This document shows, one piece after another, positions 16,591-25,300 of a stretch of DNA of 64,000 nucleotides (the stretch's first letter is position 1; every line of letters begins with the position of its first letter). The translations under genes were made by a program, and so were the position numbers. The notes under the pieces are model-generated. The model saw only the letters and a list, made by a program, of their open reading frames with translations. It was not told the DNA's origin and did not search any database. The stretch comes from HXMU1420-13 sp965228545 (GTDB lineage Bacteria; Bacteroidota; Rhodothermia; Balneolales; Balneolaceae), in contig OZ245822.1 in NCBI GenBank assembly GCA_965228545.1, positions 62,001 to 126,000 of the forward strand, written 5' to 3'.

Positions 16591-17475
16591 ATGAATCTAT
16601 CATATATCATCAAAGAAGGCTTTGCCGGAATTAAACGGGCAAAACTGGCTGCAACTACTTCTATACTGTCTTTATTTATCGCAATCCTACTTTTAGGGAT
16701 TTTATCGCGAGTGGCATACAATGTGTATGTGCAGGCAATGTCGTTTAAAGAACTTATCGAAGTTGAGATTTTTTTATTTGATATCGACGAAAATACACGC
16801 ACACAAATCCAAGAATCACTTAACGAAAACCCTCTGGCCCTCGAGGTAACCTACATTTCAAAAGACAGTGCTTCGGCAATAATGCGCGAAGAATTTGGTC
16901 CGGGTGTAGAAGAATTAGTTGCCCTGAATTTTTTACCGGCATCCTTTAAAGTGAAGGTGGATACCGAAGCAGGCGTTGATGAAATCTCAAACTTTGTATC
17001 TAAAATGTTGAATCAGCGCGGGGTAGATGAAGTAAAATACAACGAAGGGTTGCTTAGGGTGATGGAATCAAATCTGAATTTATTTACCATGATGGGAGCG
17101 GGTCTGGGATTATTAATTTTGCTTGCCGCCGTCATTTTGGTGTACAATACCATCCGGCTAACAATATATGCCAAGCGTGAACTCATCCGCGCAATGAAAT
17201 TAGTTGGCGCCACCAATAAATTTATTCGAAGTCCATTTATCGTTGAAGGAGTTCTCCAAGGCTTTGTAGCCGGTTTTCTTTCTGTGGGCTGTATTTTTCT
17301 GATTTTCGAATTTATTCTTCCTCTGTATCTGCCGGAGATGGGAATCCTGGGATGGCCGTACGGGCAATGGTATTTCTTAGCAGGAGCTATGTTTGGCCTT
17401 TCAGTTCTGATGGGTTGGTGGGGAAGTCGACTAGCTGCCCGCAAGTTTATTGCTGAGACTTATATCTCGGGATAG
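16591..17475 (+). CDS. ftsX: Cell division protein FtsX
   Basis: A 294-residue permease-like protein with one N-terminal membrane helix (about 22-45), a periplasmic domain of ~120 residues, then three C-terminal helices (about 170-192, 222-245 and 260-280). The segment ELIRAMKLVGATNKFIRSPF is the FtsX coupling loop that contacts the ATPase FtsE. FtsEX controls peptidoglycan hydrolases at division. ftsE itself is not in this window, which is common in Bacteroidota. It follows the outer-membrane barrel gene by 3 bp. Confidence 0.93.
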   Translation: MNLSYIIKEGFAGIKRAKLAATTSILSLFIAILLLGILSRVAYNVYVQAMSFKELIEVEIFLFDIDENTRTQIQESLNENPLALEVTYISKDSASAIMREEFGPGVEELVALNFLPASFKVKVDTEAGVDEISNFVSKMLNQRGVDEVKYNEGLLRVMESNLNLFTMMGAGLGLLILLAAVILVYNTIRLTIYAKRELIRAMKLVGATNKFIRSPFIVEGVLQGFVAGFLSVGCIFLIFEFILPLYLPEMGILGWPYGQWYFLAGAMFGLSVLMGWWGSRLAARKFIAETYISG

Positions 17476-17486
17476 ATGTGAGGTTT

Positions 17487-17588
17487 GAGTTGTGAGGATT
17501 GAGGATTAAGAAATTTAGTTTTGAGTTCTAACAAAGTAACCATTGCTCAGAACTCAAAACTCACCCCTCATTGCTCAAATCTTTTTTA
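17487..17588. repeat. Long imperfect hairpin between ftsX and the Fur gene
   Basis: A perfect 13-bp inverted repeat, AGTTTTGAGTTCT (17517-17529) and AGAACTCAAAACT (17549-17561), is enclosed by looser matching arms (GGTTTGAGTTGTGAGG near 17491 and, inverted, TCATTGCTCAAATC near 17568). It ends in TCTTTTTTATTT on the plus strand. It could terminate ftsX or both convergent genes, or be a small dispersed palindromic element. Confidence 0.6.
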
Positions 17589-18086
17589 TTTAACCAAGTC
17601 CTTCTTTCCGCTGTTGGCTTTACGGTGGGTACAATTTTCAATATCTCGGCACCGACCATAAAAATGAAGAGAATGGGATTCGATTTCCATCCCATAGATT
17701 TTCCCGATTAAATCCTGAATTTCGCCAATACGTGGGTCGCAAAACTCAAGTACATGTCCGCACTCATTACAAATTATGTGATCATGTTGCTGATAGGCAT
17801 ATGCTCGCTCGTAATAGTATTGGCTTTTACCAAATTGTTGGCGTTGAACGAGTCCACATTCAACTAAAAGGTCGAGCGTGTTGTATACGGTTGCGCGGCT
17901 TACTCTGGTGCCACCATCCTGCATCCGAAAGAAAATATCGTCTGCATCAAAGTGGCCATCAGCACGATAAATTTCCTCCAAAACCATAAAGCGCTCAGGG
18001 GTTTGCCGTTGATTACCCTCTTTGAGGTACGACCTGAAAATTTCTTTTACTAGCTCAATAGTGTCTTCGTGTGCGGGATGTGCCAT
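17586..18086 (-). CDS. Fur-family metal/peroxide regulator
   Basis: 166 residues: winged-helix DNA-binding domain (about 10-90, with RVSRATVYNTLDLL as the recognition region) and a dimerisation/metal domain with HDHIICNECGHVLEF. Cysteines C106 and C109 form the first pair of the structural zinc site; the second pair is C146 and C152, spaced by five residues instead of the usual two. Members sense iron (Fur), zinc (Zur) or peroxide (PerR); the sequence alone does not decide which. The ATG start is 110 bp from the divergent acyl-CoA ligase gene, which may share its regulation. Confidence 0.9.
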   Translation of the reverse strand: MAHPAHEDTIELVKEIFRSYLKEGNQRQTPERFMVLEEIYRADGHFDADDIFFRMQDGGTRVSRATVYNTLDLLVECGLVQRQQFGKSQYYYERAYAYQQHDHIICNECGHVLEFCDPRIGEIQDLIGKIYGMEIESHSLHFYGRCRDIENCTHRKANSGKKDLVK

Positions 18087-18196
18087 AATGGAATTTTTTT
18101 CTAAATATACGACTTGTTATACAGGTTATGAAACTCGTGCTTTTGCCATTAAGAGTATTATATTCCCAACGGAAAACGGAATAAACAGAATCACAC

Positions 18197-20080
18197 ATGC
18201 CTATAATTGTACCTTTTGAAACTCTTACCGAGTTATTCAAAAACCTATCAAATAAATATGCAGGAAAACAAAAAGCTGCCTTCCATCATAAATTAGATCC
18301 AAACGGAAGTTATGAGCCTGTATTTTGGGATCAGGTAACCGACGACGTTCAATCCATTGCGGCGTACTTAGTGGAAAAGGGAGCTAAACCGGGTGATAGG
18401 ATTGGTATCCTCAGTGAAAACAGGTACGAATGGGCTGTAGTTGATCTCGCAATTCAATTAATTGGTGGGATCAATGTATCGCTTTATACCACCTTGCCAC
18501 CGGCGCAATGCGAGTATATTTTGAAAGATTCTGATACCAAAATATTCTTCGTTTCGACGGGTATTCAAATTAAAAAAGCAGTAGAGGTTTTCGATAACTG
18601 TCCCGATTTGGTAGAGGTGATTGCTTTTGATGAGCCGAAAGTTAAATCCTTACTCGATCATGAATATTTGAATCTTTTTTCTGATGTAATCACAAAAGGT
18701 GCCAAGCTCTATGCTAAGCATAAAGAAACCATCAATAAATACTCTAATGCGGTAGAACCCGAAGATATCGCAACTTTGATTTATACAAGTGGAACAACGG
18801 GAAATCCAAAAGGAGCTATGCTTACGCATCATAATATCGTGAGCAATGTGAAATCGGCTACCCAGCATATTTATTGGGATGACACCGATCGTTCGCTCTC
18901 GTTTTTACCGCTCTGCCACAGCTTTGAACGTACAGGTGGTTATTATGCAATCATTTCCTGCGGTGCTGAGATTTACTACGCTGAAAGTGTGGATACCGTT
19001 TCCAAAAACATGCCCGAAGTAAAGCCAACGGTAATGGTAAGTGTACCACGTTTATTCGAGAAGATTTACAATCTTATCATAAAAAGTGTAGAAGATGGTA
19101 GTGACACCAAAAAAGCGATCTTCAATTGGGCAGTTGAGGTTGGTAGAAAGTATTCTGAAGGTCAGCGTGGATTGGTTGCTCTCCAAAAAATGATTGCCGA
19201 TAAACTGGTTTTTGATAAACTCAAAGAACGCACGGGTGGCCATGTGCGTCTGTTTGTATCAGGTGGAGCGGCGCTTCCACCCGACATCGATATGTTTTTC
19301 CGTTGTGCAGGCCTAACTATTTTGCAAGGCTATGGGCTAACCGAGACATCTCCTGTAATGGCGGCGAACAAACCCGGTAATGAAGTAGTAGGTGTTGTTG
19401 GGCAGGTAATCCCCGGAGTTACTGTTGGAATTCAGGATCTAAATACCGGCGAAATTGTGGCACAAATTAGCGGCGAAGATTATCCTTCAGATCTAACAAG
19501 TAAAGAGGGTGAGATCCTTAATCGCGGCCCAAATACAATGAAAGGTTATTGGAAAAACGAAGAGGCCACCAAAGAAATGATCGATGAAGACGGTTGGCTT
19601 CATACCGGTGATGTAGGCAGGTTTGTAAATGGTAACCTCCAGATTACCGATCGAATTAAACATATGATCGTGAATGCCGGTGGCAAGAATATTTATCCGG
19701 GTCCGATCGAAGATATGTTCAAAACCAGTAAATGGATTGATCAGCTGGTGGTGGTTGGTGAAGCTCAAAACTTTATGGCAGCTTTAATTGTACCTGATTT
19801 CGAAGCCATTCAAAAGTACGCGAAAGAAAACGGCATCGAAGAAAGCGATCCCGCAAAATTGATTAAAGATGATGCTATTGTAAGCCTTTATAAAAAAGAA
19901 ATGCGAGCCTTTTCAAAGCAATTGGCATCGCATGAGAAAATCCGTGATTTCAGATTGTTAGATACCGAGTTTACTGTTGAAACCGGTGAAATTACCCCGA
20001 CGCTTAAAGTGAAACGCCGGGTAATTTCAGAAAAATATGCCAGCTATATCAATGATATTTTTAAAGACGATGCTGCTTAA
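18197..20080 (+). CDS. Long-chain fatty acid-CoA ligase (AMP-forming)
   Basis: A 627-residue ANL-superfamily enzyme activating fatty acids through an acyl-adenylate. The P-loop LIYTSGTTGNPKGAM lies at about residues 194-208, followed by GYGLTETSPVM (A5 motif), DGWLHTGDVG (A7) and DRIKHMIVNAGGKNIYP (A8, hinge). The long form with KTAIFNW-like internal segments matches FadD15/ACSL-type ligases. There is no signal peptide; it is expected at the inner membrane face. It is a single gene, divergent from the Fur-family regulator. Chain-length preference is not visible. Confidence 0.9.
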   Translation: MPIIVPFETLTELFKNLSNKYAGKQKAAFHHKLDPNGSYEPVFWDQVTDDVQSIAAYLVEKGAKPGDRIGILSENRYEWAVVDLAIQLIGGINVSLYTTLPPAQCEYILKDSDTKIFFVSTGIQIKKAVEVFDNCPDLVEVIAFDEPKVKSLLDHEYLNLFSDVITKGAKLYAKHKETINKYSNAVEPEDIATLIYTSGTTGNPKGAMLTHHNIVSNVKSATQHIYWDDTDRSLSFLPLCHSFERTGGYYAIISCGAEIYYAESVDTVSKNMPEVKPTVMVSVPRLFEKIYNLIIKSVEDGSDTKKAIFNWAVEVGRKYSEGQRGLVALQKMIADKLVFDKLKERTGGHVRLFVSGGAALPPDIDMFFRCAGLTILQGYGLTETSPVMAANKPGNEVVGVVGQVIPGVTVGIQDLNTGEIVAQISGEDYPSDLTSKEGEILNRGPNTMKGYWKNEEATKEMIDEDGWLHTGDVGRFVNGNLQITDRIKHMIVNAGGKNIYPGPIEDMFKTSKWIDQLVVVGEAQNFMAALIVPDFEAIQKYAKENGIEESDPAKLIKDDAIVSLYKKEMRAFSKQLASHEKIRDFRLLDTEFTVETGEITPTLKVKRRVISEKYASYINDIFKDDAA

Positions 20081-20086
20081 TTGATC

Positions 20087-20458
20087 CTAAGCTGCATCTG
20101 CGCGGCGGGCTGCAATAAATGAGCGAACTGAAGCAATAACATATACCAAGCACATGGTAAACATGGCTGCTTGGGCGTAGACCGCAACAGGGCGCTCTAC
20201 TTCGCCGCCACCCAATATTTCAATAACACCGGGAATGCCGCGTGCTGCACCAAAAAGGCTTACAACTGCAAGTAAAACTGCAACATGCATAACATGTTTT
20301 TTTATTTTTTCGATGCCGGCTAAAGCGCCAAGTCCGGCAAATACCAGCCCGAAAAAAGCAGGTATTAATGCAGTGATACTTTCCCTGCCAGTTCCAAAAT
20401 AGGAAGCCAAGCCAAGTACGATGAGTAAAATACCCAGCGATAACGTTAAGTTTTTCAT
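20087..20458 (-). CDS. Small four-helix membrane protein
   Basis: 123 residues with about four hydrophobic helices (roughly 5-22, 28-48, 58-73 and 90-112) and a basic C-terminal tail. I do not recognise a named family. It starts 14 bp after the DUF1499 gene and is the last member of the cysteine desulfurase-LOG-DUF1499 operon; it converges with the acyl-CoA ligase, whose stop is 6 bp away. Confidence 0.65.
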   Translation of the reverse strand: MKNLTLSLGILLIVLGLASYFGTGRESITALIPAFFGLVFAGLGALAGIEKIKKHVMHVAVLLAVVSLFGAARGIPGVIEILGGGEVERPVAVYAQAAMFTMCLVYVIASVRSFIAARRADAA

Positions 20459-20472
20459 GGTATAAATTAGTT

Positions 20473-20895
20473 TTAAATCTGTTTTTTGAGGTGTTTAGTA
20501 AATTTTTTAACTCTTCTATTATTCACACCCAAATCGTAATAGCCTTCACGACTAGCGCTGCGAATAAATAAGAGGGTTTCGCTGCCGGATGTTCGAACGG
20601 CTAGATCGAAATCATCCAGAAAGCCAAAAACGGGAATTTTGAATACAGCATTTAATTGAGTGGATTCCGTATTCCATTCAATTGAATGAGCATTCATATC
20701 GCGAAGCACGGCATCCGCAGCATTTAACACAGTCGCTGAATCAGAAGCAAACGTGAGTATGGCAACAGCACAATTTGGAGAATCGGGGCATTCCGGTAGT
20801 GGATTGTTTTGAATCTGAATGTGTGTGGTCTGTTGAGAGTTGAAAAACATGAAAATGGCACCAATCAGTGCGATGGTTTGAGGTAAATAATTCAT
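20473..20895 (-). CDS. DUF1499 family protein
   Basis: 140 residues with an N-terminal hydrophobic segment (signal or anchor, to about 20), then the DUF1499 hallmarks: CPDSPNC near the start of the mature part and RSASREGYYDLGVNNRRV near the C-terminus. Function of the family is unknown. The ATG at 20895 leaves 4 bp after the upstream LOG gene; an in-frame TTG five codons earlier would overlap that gene. It belongs to a four-gene minus-strand operon. Confidence 0.8.
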   Translation of the reverse strand: MNYLPQTIALIGAIFMFFNSQQTTHIQIQNNPLPECPDSPNCAVAILTFASDSATVLNAADAVLRDMNAHSIEWNTESTQLNAVFKIPVFGFLDDFDLAVRTSGSETLLFIRSASREGYYDLGVNNRRVKKFTKHLKKQI

Positions 20896-20899
20896 GCCT

Positions 20900-21448
20900 T
20901 CAAAACTCAAATTCTGAGCGTATCATTTCAGCTGTATCTTCGAAATTTGTTGTGATATTGAAAAGACGATGAATAGAATCCCGAAGAAAATCCTCGCTTA
21001 AACCACGGGAAATGAATTGCTCAAGGCCGTCAAAATAGCCGTTCTTGTTTACCAGAATTATTGGTTTGTTGTGATAACCTAATTGTCGCCACGTAAGAAT
21101 TTCGAAGAATTCATCTAAGGTTCCGAAACCGCCCGGTAAAACTATGAACAAATCAGAAAGAGATTCAATCAACGCTTTGCGGGTATGCATATCTTGCGTT
21201 TCGTGTAATTCGGTAATTCCGGTATGAGCAACTTCCAATTCTTTGATGGCTGTTGGTATCACTCCGATGACCTCGCCGTCGTTTTTCAGGCAGGCGTCTG
21301 CTATGATTCCCATAATCCCAACTTTTCCACCGCCATACACAAGAGTGAGATTTTTTTGAGCCAAAAAAGCTCCCAAATTTTGTGCTAATTCTACAATTTC
21401 CTGATCCTGTGGGACACGAGATCCACAATACACCGCAACTCTTTTCAT
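20900..21448 (-). CDS. LOG family protein (nucleoside-monophosphate phosphoribohydrolase-like)
   Basis: 182 residues with the LOG-family signature PGGFGTLDEFFEILTW and the nucleotide-binding YGGGKVGIMG. Members cleave cytokinin ribotides or purine nucleoside monophosphates to base and ribose-5-phosphate; in bacteria the usual role is nucleotide turnover. The conserved Arg and Glu of the active site (MHTRKALI, TLDEF) are present. Its ATG overlaps the cysteine desulfurase stop by one base (TAATG), so the two are translationally coupled. Confidence 0.92.
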   Translation of the reverse strand: MKRVAVYCGSRVPQDQEIVELAQNLGAFLAQKNLTLVYGGGKVGIMGIIADACLKNDGEVIGVIPTAIKELEVAHTGITELHETQDMHTRKALIESLSDLFIVLPGGFGTLDEFFEILTWRQLGYHNKPIILVNKNGYFDGLEQFISRGLSEDFLRDSIHRLFNITTNFEDTAEMIRSEFEF

Positions 21449-22614
21449 TAAACTAACGCGAACATTCGATTGAGTACACCATTCAATTTTTCAACCAAAA
21501 AATGGATGTCTTCTTCGGTATTCTTTTTCCCAAAACTGATACGAATACTCGATTTAGCCACTCCTTCCTGTAATCCGATTCCGGTAAGTACGTGCGAAGG
21601 CTCCATCGCACCCGAAGTACAAGCCGAACCGTTTGATACACAAATCCCTTCGATATCCAGATTTAACAACAGCATTTCGCCATCAACACCTCGACCTTGA
21701 TCATCCATAAATGAAATATTGATGATATGCGGCACGCCGTTTTCCTCATTCCCATTTATTCGATAGGTGCAAGAGGTGAGTTTTTCATTTAATTGATTGA
21801 TGAGTAAGGATCGCAGGTGCTTAAAGTGCGCAGTGTTTGTTTCCATCTCATCGTGAGCTAATTCTAGTGCTTTTGCGAAACCGAGAACTCCGGGCACGTT
21901 TAACGTTCCGCCACGTCGTCGTCGCTCCTGAGATCCTCCGGTCATCCAAGGCATCCACTTTGAACCGTTTCGCACATACATGATGCCAATGCCTTTTGGG
22001 CCGTAAATTTTATGTGCACTGCCGGATAAGAAATCCAATCCAAGATCTTTTACATCTACAGGAATTTTACCCAAACTTTGAACGGTATCAGAATGAAAAG
22101 GAATATTTCGTTCGCGGCACATGGCAGCGATCTCTTTTATCTCGTTGATGCAGCCAATTTCGTTGTTCACGTGCATGATGCTCACCAAAGCCGTTTCATC
22201 GCTCAGTTTGTCGGCAACCGCTTTAGCTGTGATGGTTCCACACTCGATAGGTTCGGCAAAAATGGGTTTAAAGCCCTGCATCTTCGACATTTCGATGGGA
22301 TGCAACACAGCATGGTGCTCAAGCTCGGAAGTAATCACTTCACTTTTCTTACCTTTTTGAAGGGCGAGTACGCCTTTAATCACCGCATTGTCGCTTTCGG
22401 TTCCGCCACTGGTAAAAATGATCTCAGCGGGTTCTGCATTTAAAAGTTGAGCTACTTTTTCGCGTGCATCTTCTACTTTTACTTTCGCCTGTTGACCCAA
22501 ATGATGGGCTGAATTGGCATTTCCGAAATTCTCCGTCATGTATGGCAGCATTACTTCAAGCACTCTTTTATCGAGTGGGGTGGTAGCTGCGTGATCCAAA
22601 TAAATAGTGCGCAT
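21448..22614 (-). CDS. Cysteine desulfurase (NifS/IscS family)
   Basis: A 388-residue PLP enzyme that removes sulfur from cysteine for Fe-S cluster and thiolation pathways. The PLP lysine is K202 in SGSAHKIYGPKG, and the catalytic Cys is C332 in SNGSACTSGA on a flexible loop; the group I pattern (no insertion in this loop) fits NifS/IscS. DHAATTP at the N-terminus is also typical. I chose ATG 22614, which has AAGGA just upstream, over an ATG 8 codons earlier. No iscU or suf genes are adjacent, so partner and pathway are open. First gene of a four-gene operon. Confidence 0.93.
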   Translation of the reverse strand: MRTIYLDHAATTPLDKRVLEVMLPYMTENFGNANSAHHLGQQAKVKVEDAREKVAQLLNAEPAEIIFTSGGTESDNAVIKGVLALQKGKKSEVITSELEHHAVLHPIEMSKMQGFKPIFAEPIECGTITAKAVADKLSDETALVSIMHVNNEIGCINEIKEIAAMCRERNIPFHSDTVQSLGKIPVDVKDLGLDFLSGSAHKIYGPKGIGIMYVRNGSKWMPWMTGGSQERRRRGGTLNVPGVLGFAKALELAHDEMETNTAHFKHLRSLLINQLNEKLTSCTYRINGNEENGVPHIINISFMDDQGRGVDGEMLLLNLDIEGICVSNGSACTSGAMEPSHVLTGIGLQEGVAKSSIRISFGKKNTEEDIHFLVEKLNGVLNRMFALV

Positions 22615-22759
22615 TTTCCTTACTCCGTTATGCGGCAAAAGGTAGGGAATCGGGCAGCAAAAATCAGTTGAATAGCTTACTTAAAAATAGTCACTGATTT
22701 CATGTTTTCTTCATACTTAGTCCTCAACTTATTGGTTATGTTTGTTTAAATTCCATTTT

Positions 22760-23890
22760 ATGAGAGTCAGACTATTATTATTCATCGTACTTGTGATGAC
22801 TGCCGCACAAAGTGCCGCCCAAGTTGCAATCACCGCGCTTCCGTATCTTGAGATTAACAATATTGCCCAAAGTGAAGCTTTAGCCGGTGCAGATGTTGCT
22901 GATTGGAACTCAGTTAGTGGCTTACATTTAAATCCTGCACTTTTGGGCGGAGATGAAAGTGTAATCTTTTCGACGCCATTCTATTTTGAAGATGGATTGC
23001 GAGCCGGAACCGATTGGTTGCCCGAATTCCGTTCCGGTTTAAAACTACAGACGCCGTTTGTTGTCGTTAATTTTGAGAATTTTTCTATTGGTTTTAAACA
23101 CAAAAGATTTATACATAATCAATTTATAACACCTGAAGACTCGCCGGTGGTAATTGGGTCTTTTGAATCTGAGGAAGTTAGTAACAGTTTAGTCGCTTCA
23201 CTTCAGGTATCTGAAAATTCGAAAATAGGGTTGAGTTATAACTGGTTCAAGAGTGATTTATATGCCGGTTCTACGGTGGGAGGTATCGGAAGAGTGGTTG
23301 CAAAAGGTAGTAGCTTTGATATTGGTGTTGTACATAGATTTCCCACAGAAACGAACTACTTTTTTATCACACCATCCGTCGCGTTGGCAATTAACGATAT
23401 CGGAAGAGCTATTAATTATGGGTTTGGTGAAGAAGCATTGCCAACAACCATTCGGGCTGGTTTTGGTGTGAACTTTCAATCAAAGAATGAAATTTCGGGT
23501 TTATCAACAGTTTCTTTACATACATTTGGAGCGCTATCGAATAAATTAGCCGGATTTGATGAAGATGGTAATCCGTACGATGGAATTCAGGCTCTTTATA
23601 AAACCTGGAAACCTTATAGATACTTTAACGGAATCGAGTATCGCGAGCTTTCTGTGAAAGAGCAACTTCAAAGCCATTTGGGAATTGAATTGGCTTTTTT
23701 AGAGATTTTGCAAATTCGGGTAGGGAGGTATTATGAAGACGAAAACAATGGAGATCGGAATTATATAAGCAGGGGTTTTGGGCTTCATTATAAATTCATT
23801 TCAGTCGACTACACTAGAATATACGATAAAAGTGAATGGCTAAATTTTGATATGGACTTTTATCAGTTAACGGTTACCATTCCGTGGTAA
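22760..23890 (+). CDS. PorV/PorQ-like outer-membrane protein
   Basis: 376 residues with a signal peptide (MRVRLLLFIV to AAQ) and an all-beta body ending in an aromatic residue (TVTIPW), as expected for an outer-membrane barrel. The early segment ALAGADVADWNSVSG followed by LHLNPALLGG resembles the GARxA...NPA pattern of PorV/PorQ/UPF0164 proteins, which in type IX-secreting bacteria shuttle or attach cargo. An upstream in-frame TTG is less likely than the ATG used. Monocistronic, 100 bp before pgk. The family assignment is tentative. Confidence 0.55.
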   Translation: MRVRLLLFIVLVMTAAQSAAQVAITALPYLEINNIAQSEALAGADVADWNSVSGLHLNPALLGGDESVIFSTPFYFEDGLRAGTDWLPEFRSGLKLQTPFVVVNFENFSIGFKHKRFIHNQFITPEDSPVVIGSFESEEVSNSLVASLQVSENSKIGLSYNWFKSDLYAGSTVGGIGRVVAKGSSFDIGVVHRFPTETNYFFITPSVALAINDIGRAINYGFGEEALPTTIRAGFGVNFQSKNEISGLSTVSLHTFGALSNKLAGFDEDGNPYDGIQALYKTWKPYRYFNGIEYRELSVKEQLQSHLGIELAFLEILQIRVGRYYEDENNGDRNYISRGFGLHYKFISVDYTRIYDKSEWLNFDMDFYQLTVTIPW

Positions 23891-23991
23891 ACCAGAAGTC
23901 AAACCTCCCTTCGGATAAATGAATTCCGAAGTATTGATCTATAAATCGTATCTTCAAACCTGATTTTTCAAACAAAATACATTCAGCTACA

Positions 23992-25185
23992 ATGGCAAAA
24001 CTCACTCTCAACGATATCGACGTAAACGGCAAGAAAGTAATGATGCGCGTAGATTTTAACGTGCCCATCATCGACGGGAAAATCACCGACGATAACCGCG
24101 TAAAAGCTGCTTTACCATCAATAAATTATGTGCTGGAAAATGGAGGATTACTCATTCTTACCAGTCATCTTGGCCGACCAAAAGGCGAGCGGAACCCGGA
24201 ATTTTCTTTAAAACCGGTTGCCGATCATTTGGCAAACTTAATCGATGCACCGGTACATTTTGCCGATGATTGCATTGGCGAAACCGCAGAAAAAGTAATT
24301 GCTGCAGCCAAGCCCGGAGAAGTGGTAGTTCTTGAAAACGTTCGATTCTTTAAAGAAGAAACCGACAACGATGAGGAGTTCAGCAAAAAACTTGCTGCTC
24401 ATGCGGATGTTTTCGTAAACGATGCGTTTGGATCTTCGCACCGTGCCCATGCATCAGTGGCTGGAGTAACGCGTTATTTACAACCGTCAGCTTCAGGTTT
24501 CTTATTAGAAAAAGAAATCAAGTACTTAAGCGATAGTGTAAACGATCCTGATCGTCCCTTTGTGGCTATTCTTGGTGGAGCGAAAGTATCGGATAAAATT
24601 CCGGTTATTGAGCAACTCATCACCAAAGTGGATACAATCATTATTGGTGGAGGAATGGCGTACACATTTTTAGTAGCCAATGGTAAATCGGTAGGGAATT
24701 CTTTGCTTCAAGAAGAAATGGTGGACACTGCCAAAGAATTGATGGAAAAAGCGAAAACCGCCGGAGTGAATTTAATGCTTCCGTTCGATTTCGTAATTGC
24801 CGATGATTTCAGTAACGACGCTAATCAGGAAGTGGTAGATGAAGACAATATCAAAGATGGTTGGGAAGCGTTGGATATTGGTCCTGAAACCGCAATTGCT
24901 TTCGGGAATACCATTAAATCAGCAAAAACTGTAGTGTGGAATGGTCCGATGGGCGTGTTCGAAATGCCAAGTTTTGCGGATGGAACCAACGCAGTTGCCG
25001 AAGCATTGGTGGAAGCTACCAAGTTTGGAGCCACAACCATTATCGGCGGTGGCGATTCTGCATCAGCTATAAAAAATGCAGGACTAGCGGACCAAGTTTC
25101 TCACGTTTCCACCGGCGGTGGAGCGAGTCTTGAGTTTTTAGAAGGAAAAGAATTACCCGGGGTAAGTTCTTTGACGGATAAGTAA
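23992..25185 (+). CDS. pgk: Phosphoglycerate kinase
   Basis: A 397-residue glycolytic/gluconeogenic enzyme transferring phosphate between 1,3-bisphosphoglycerate and ADP. Family signature MRVDFNVPIIDGKITDDNR at the N-terminus, SHLGRPKG as the substrate basic patch, FVNDAFGSSHRAHAS, LGGAKVSDKI and VWNGPMGVFE, with GGGDSASAI at the nucleotide site. Full length, single-domain pair, cytosolic. It stands alone and is followed by a strong terminator. Confidence 0.97.
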   Translation: MAKLTLNDIDVNGKKVMMRVDFNVPIIDGKITDDNRVKAALPSINYVLENGGLLILTSHLGRPKGERNPEFSLKPVADHLANLIDAPVHFADDCIGETAEKVIAAAKPGEVVVLENVRFFKEETDNDEEFSKKLAAHADVFVNDAFGSSHRAHASVAGVTRYLQPSASGFLLEKEIKYLSDSVNDPDRPFVAILGGAKVSDKIPVIEQLITKVDTIIIGGGMAYTFLVANGKSVGNSLLQEEMVDTAKELMEKAKTAGVNLMLPFDFVIADDFSNDANQEVVDEDNIKDGWEALDIGPETAIAFGNTIKSAKTVVWNGPMGVFEMPSFADGTNAVAEALVEATKFGATTIIGGGDSASAIKNAGLADQVSHVSTGGGASLEFLEGKELPGVSSLTDK

Positions 25186-25213
25186 TTCGAGTACTTAATA
25201 CGATCAATTTACT

Positions 25214-25247
25214 AAAGCTCCGGAGGTGTTCTTCGGAGCTTTTTTTG
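25214..25247 (+). terminator. pgk terminator
   Basis: Arms AAAGCTCCG (25214-25222) and CGGAGCTTT (25234-25242) with an 11-nt loop, followed by a run of T up to 25246. It directly precedes a promoter-like sequence for the next gene. Confidence 0.88.
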
Positions 25248-25277
25248 TTGAAACACATAAAATTAACGCTATCTTAG
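25248..25277 (+). promoter_or_regulatory. Bacteroidota-type promoter candidate for the first DUF3857 gene
   Basis: TTG (25248-25250), 19-bp spacer, TATCTTAG (25270-25277). This fits the -33 TTTG / -7 TAnnTTTG architecture known in Bacteroidota, and lies 23 bp before the start codon. The -33 element touches the end of the pgk terminator T-run. Confidence 0.45.
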
Positions 25278-25300
25278 CATATTGTTTTTAAATACACTTA

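Noticed and set aside
17013..17444. 143-codon minus-strand open frame inside ftsX
   Set aside because: Basic, proline-rich translation typical of an antisense shadow; ftsX is certain on the plus strand.
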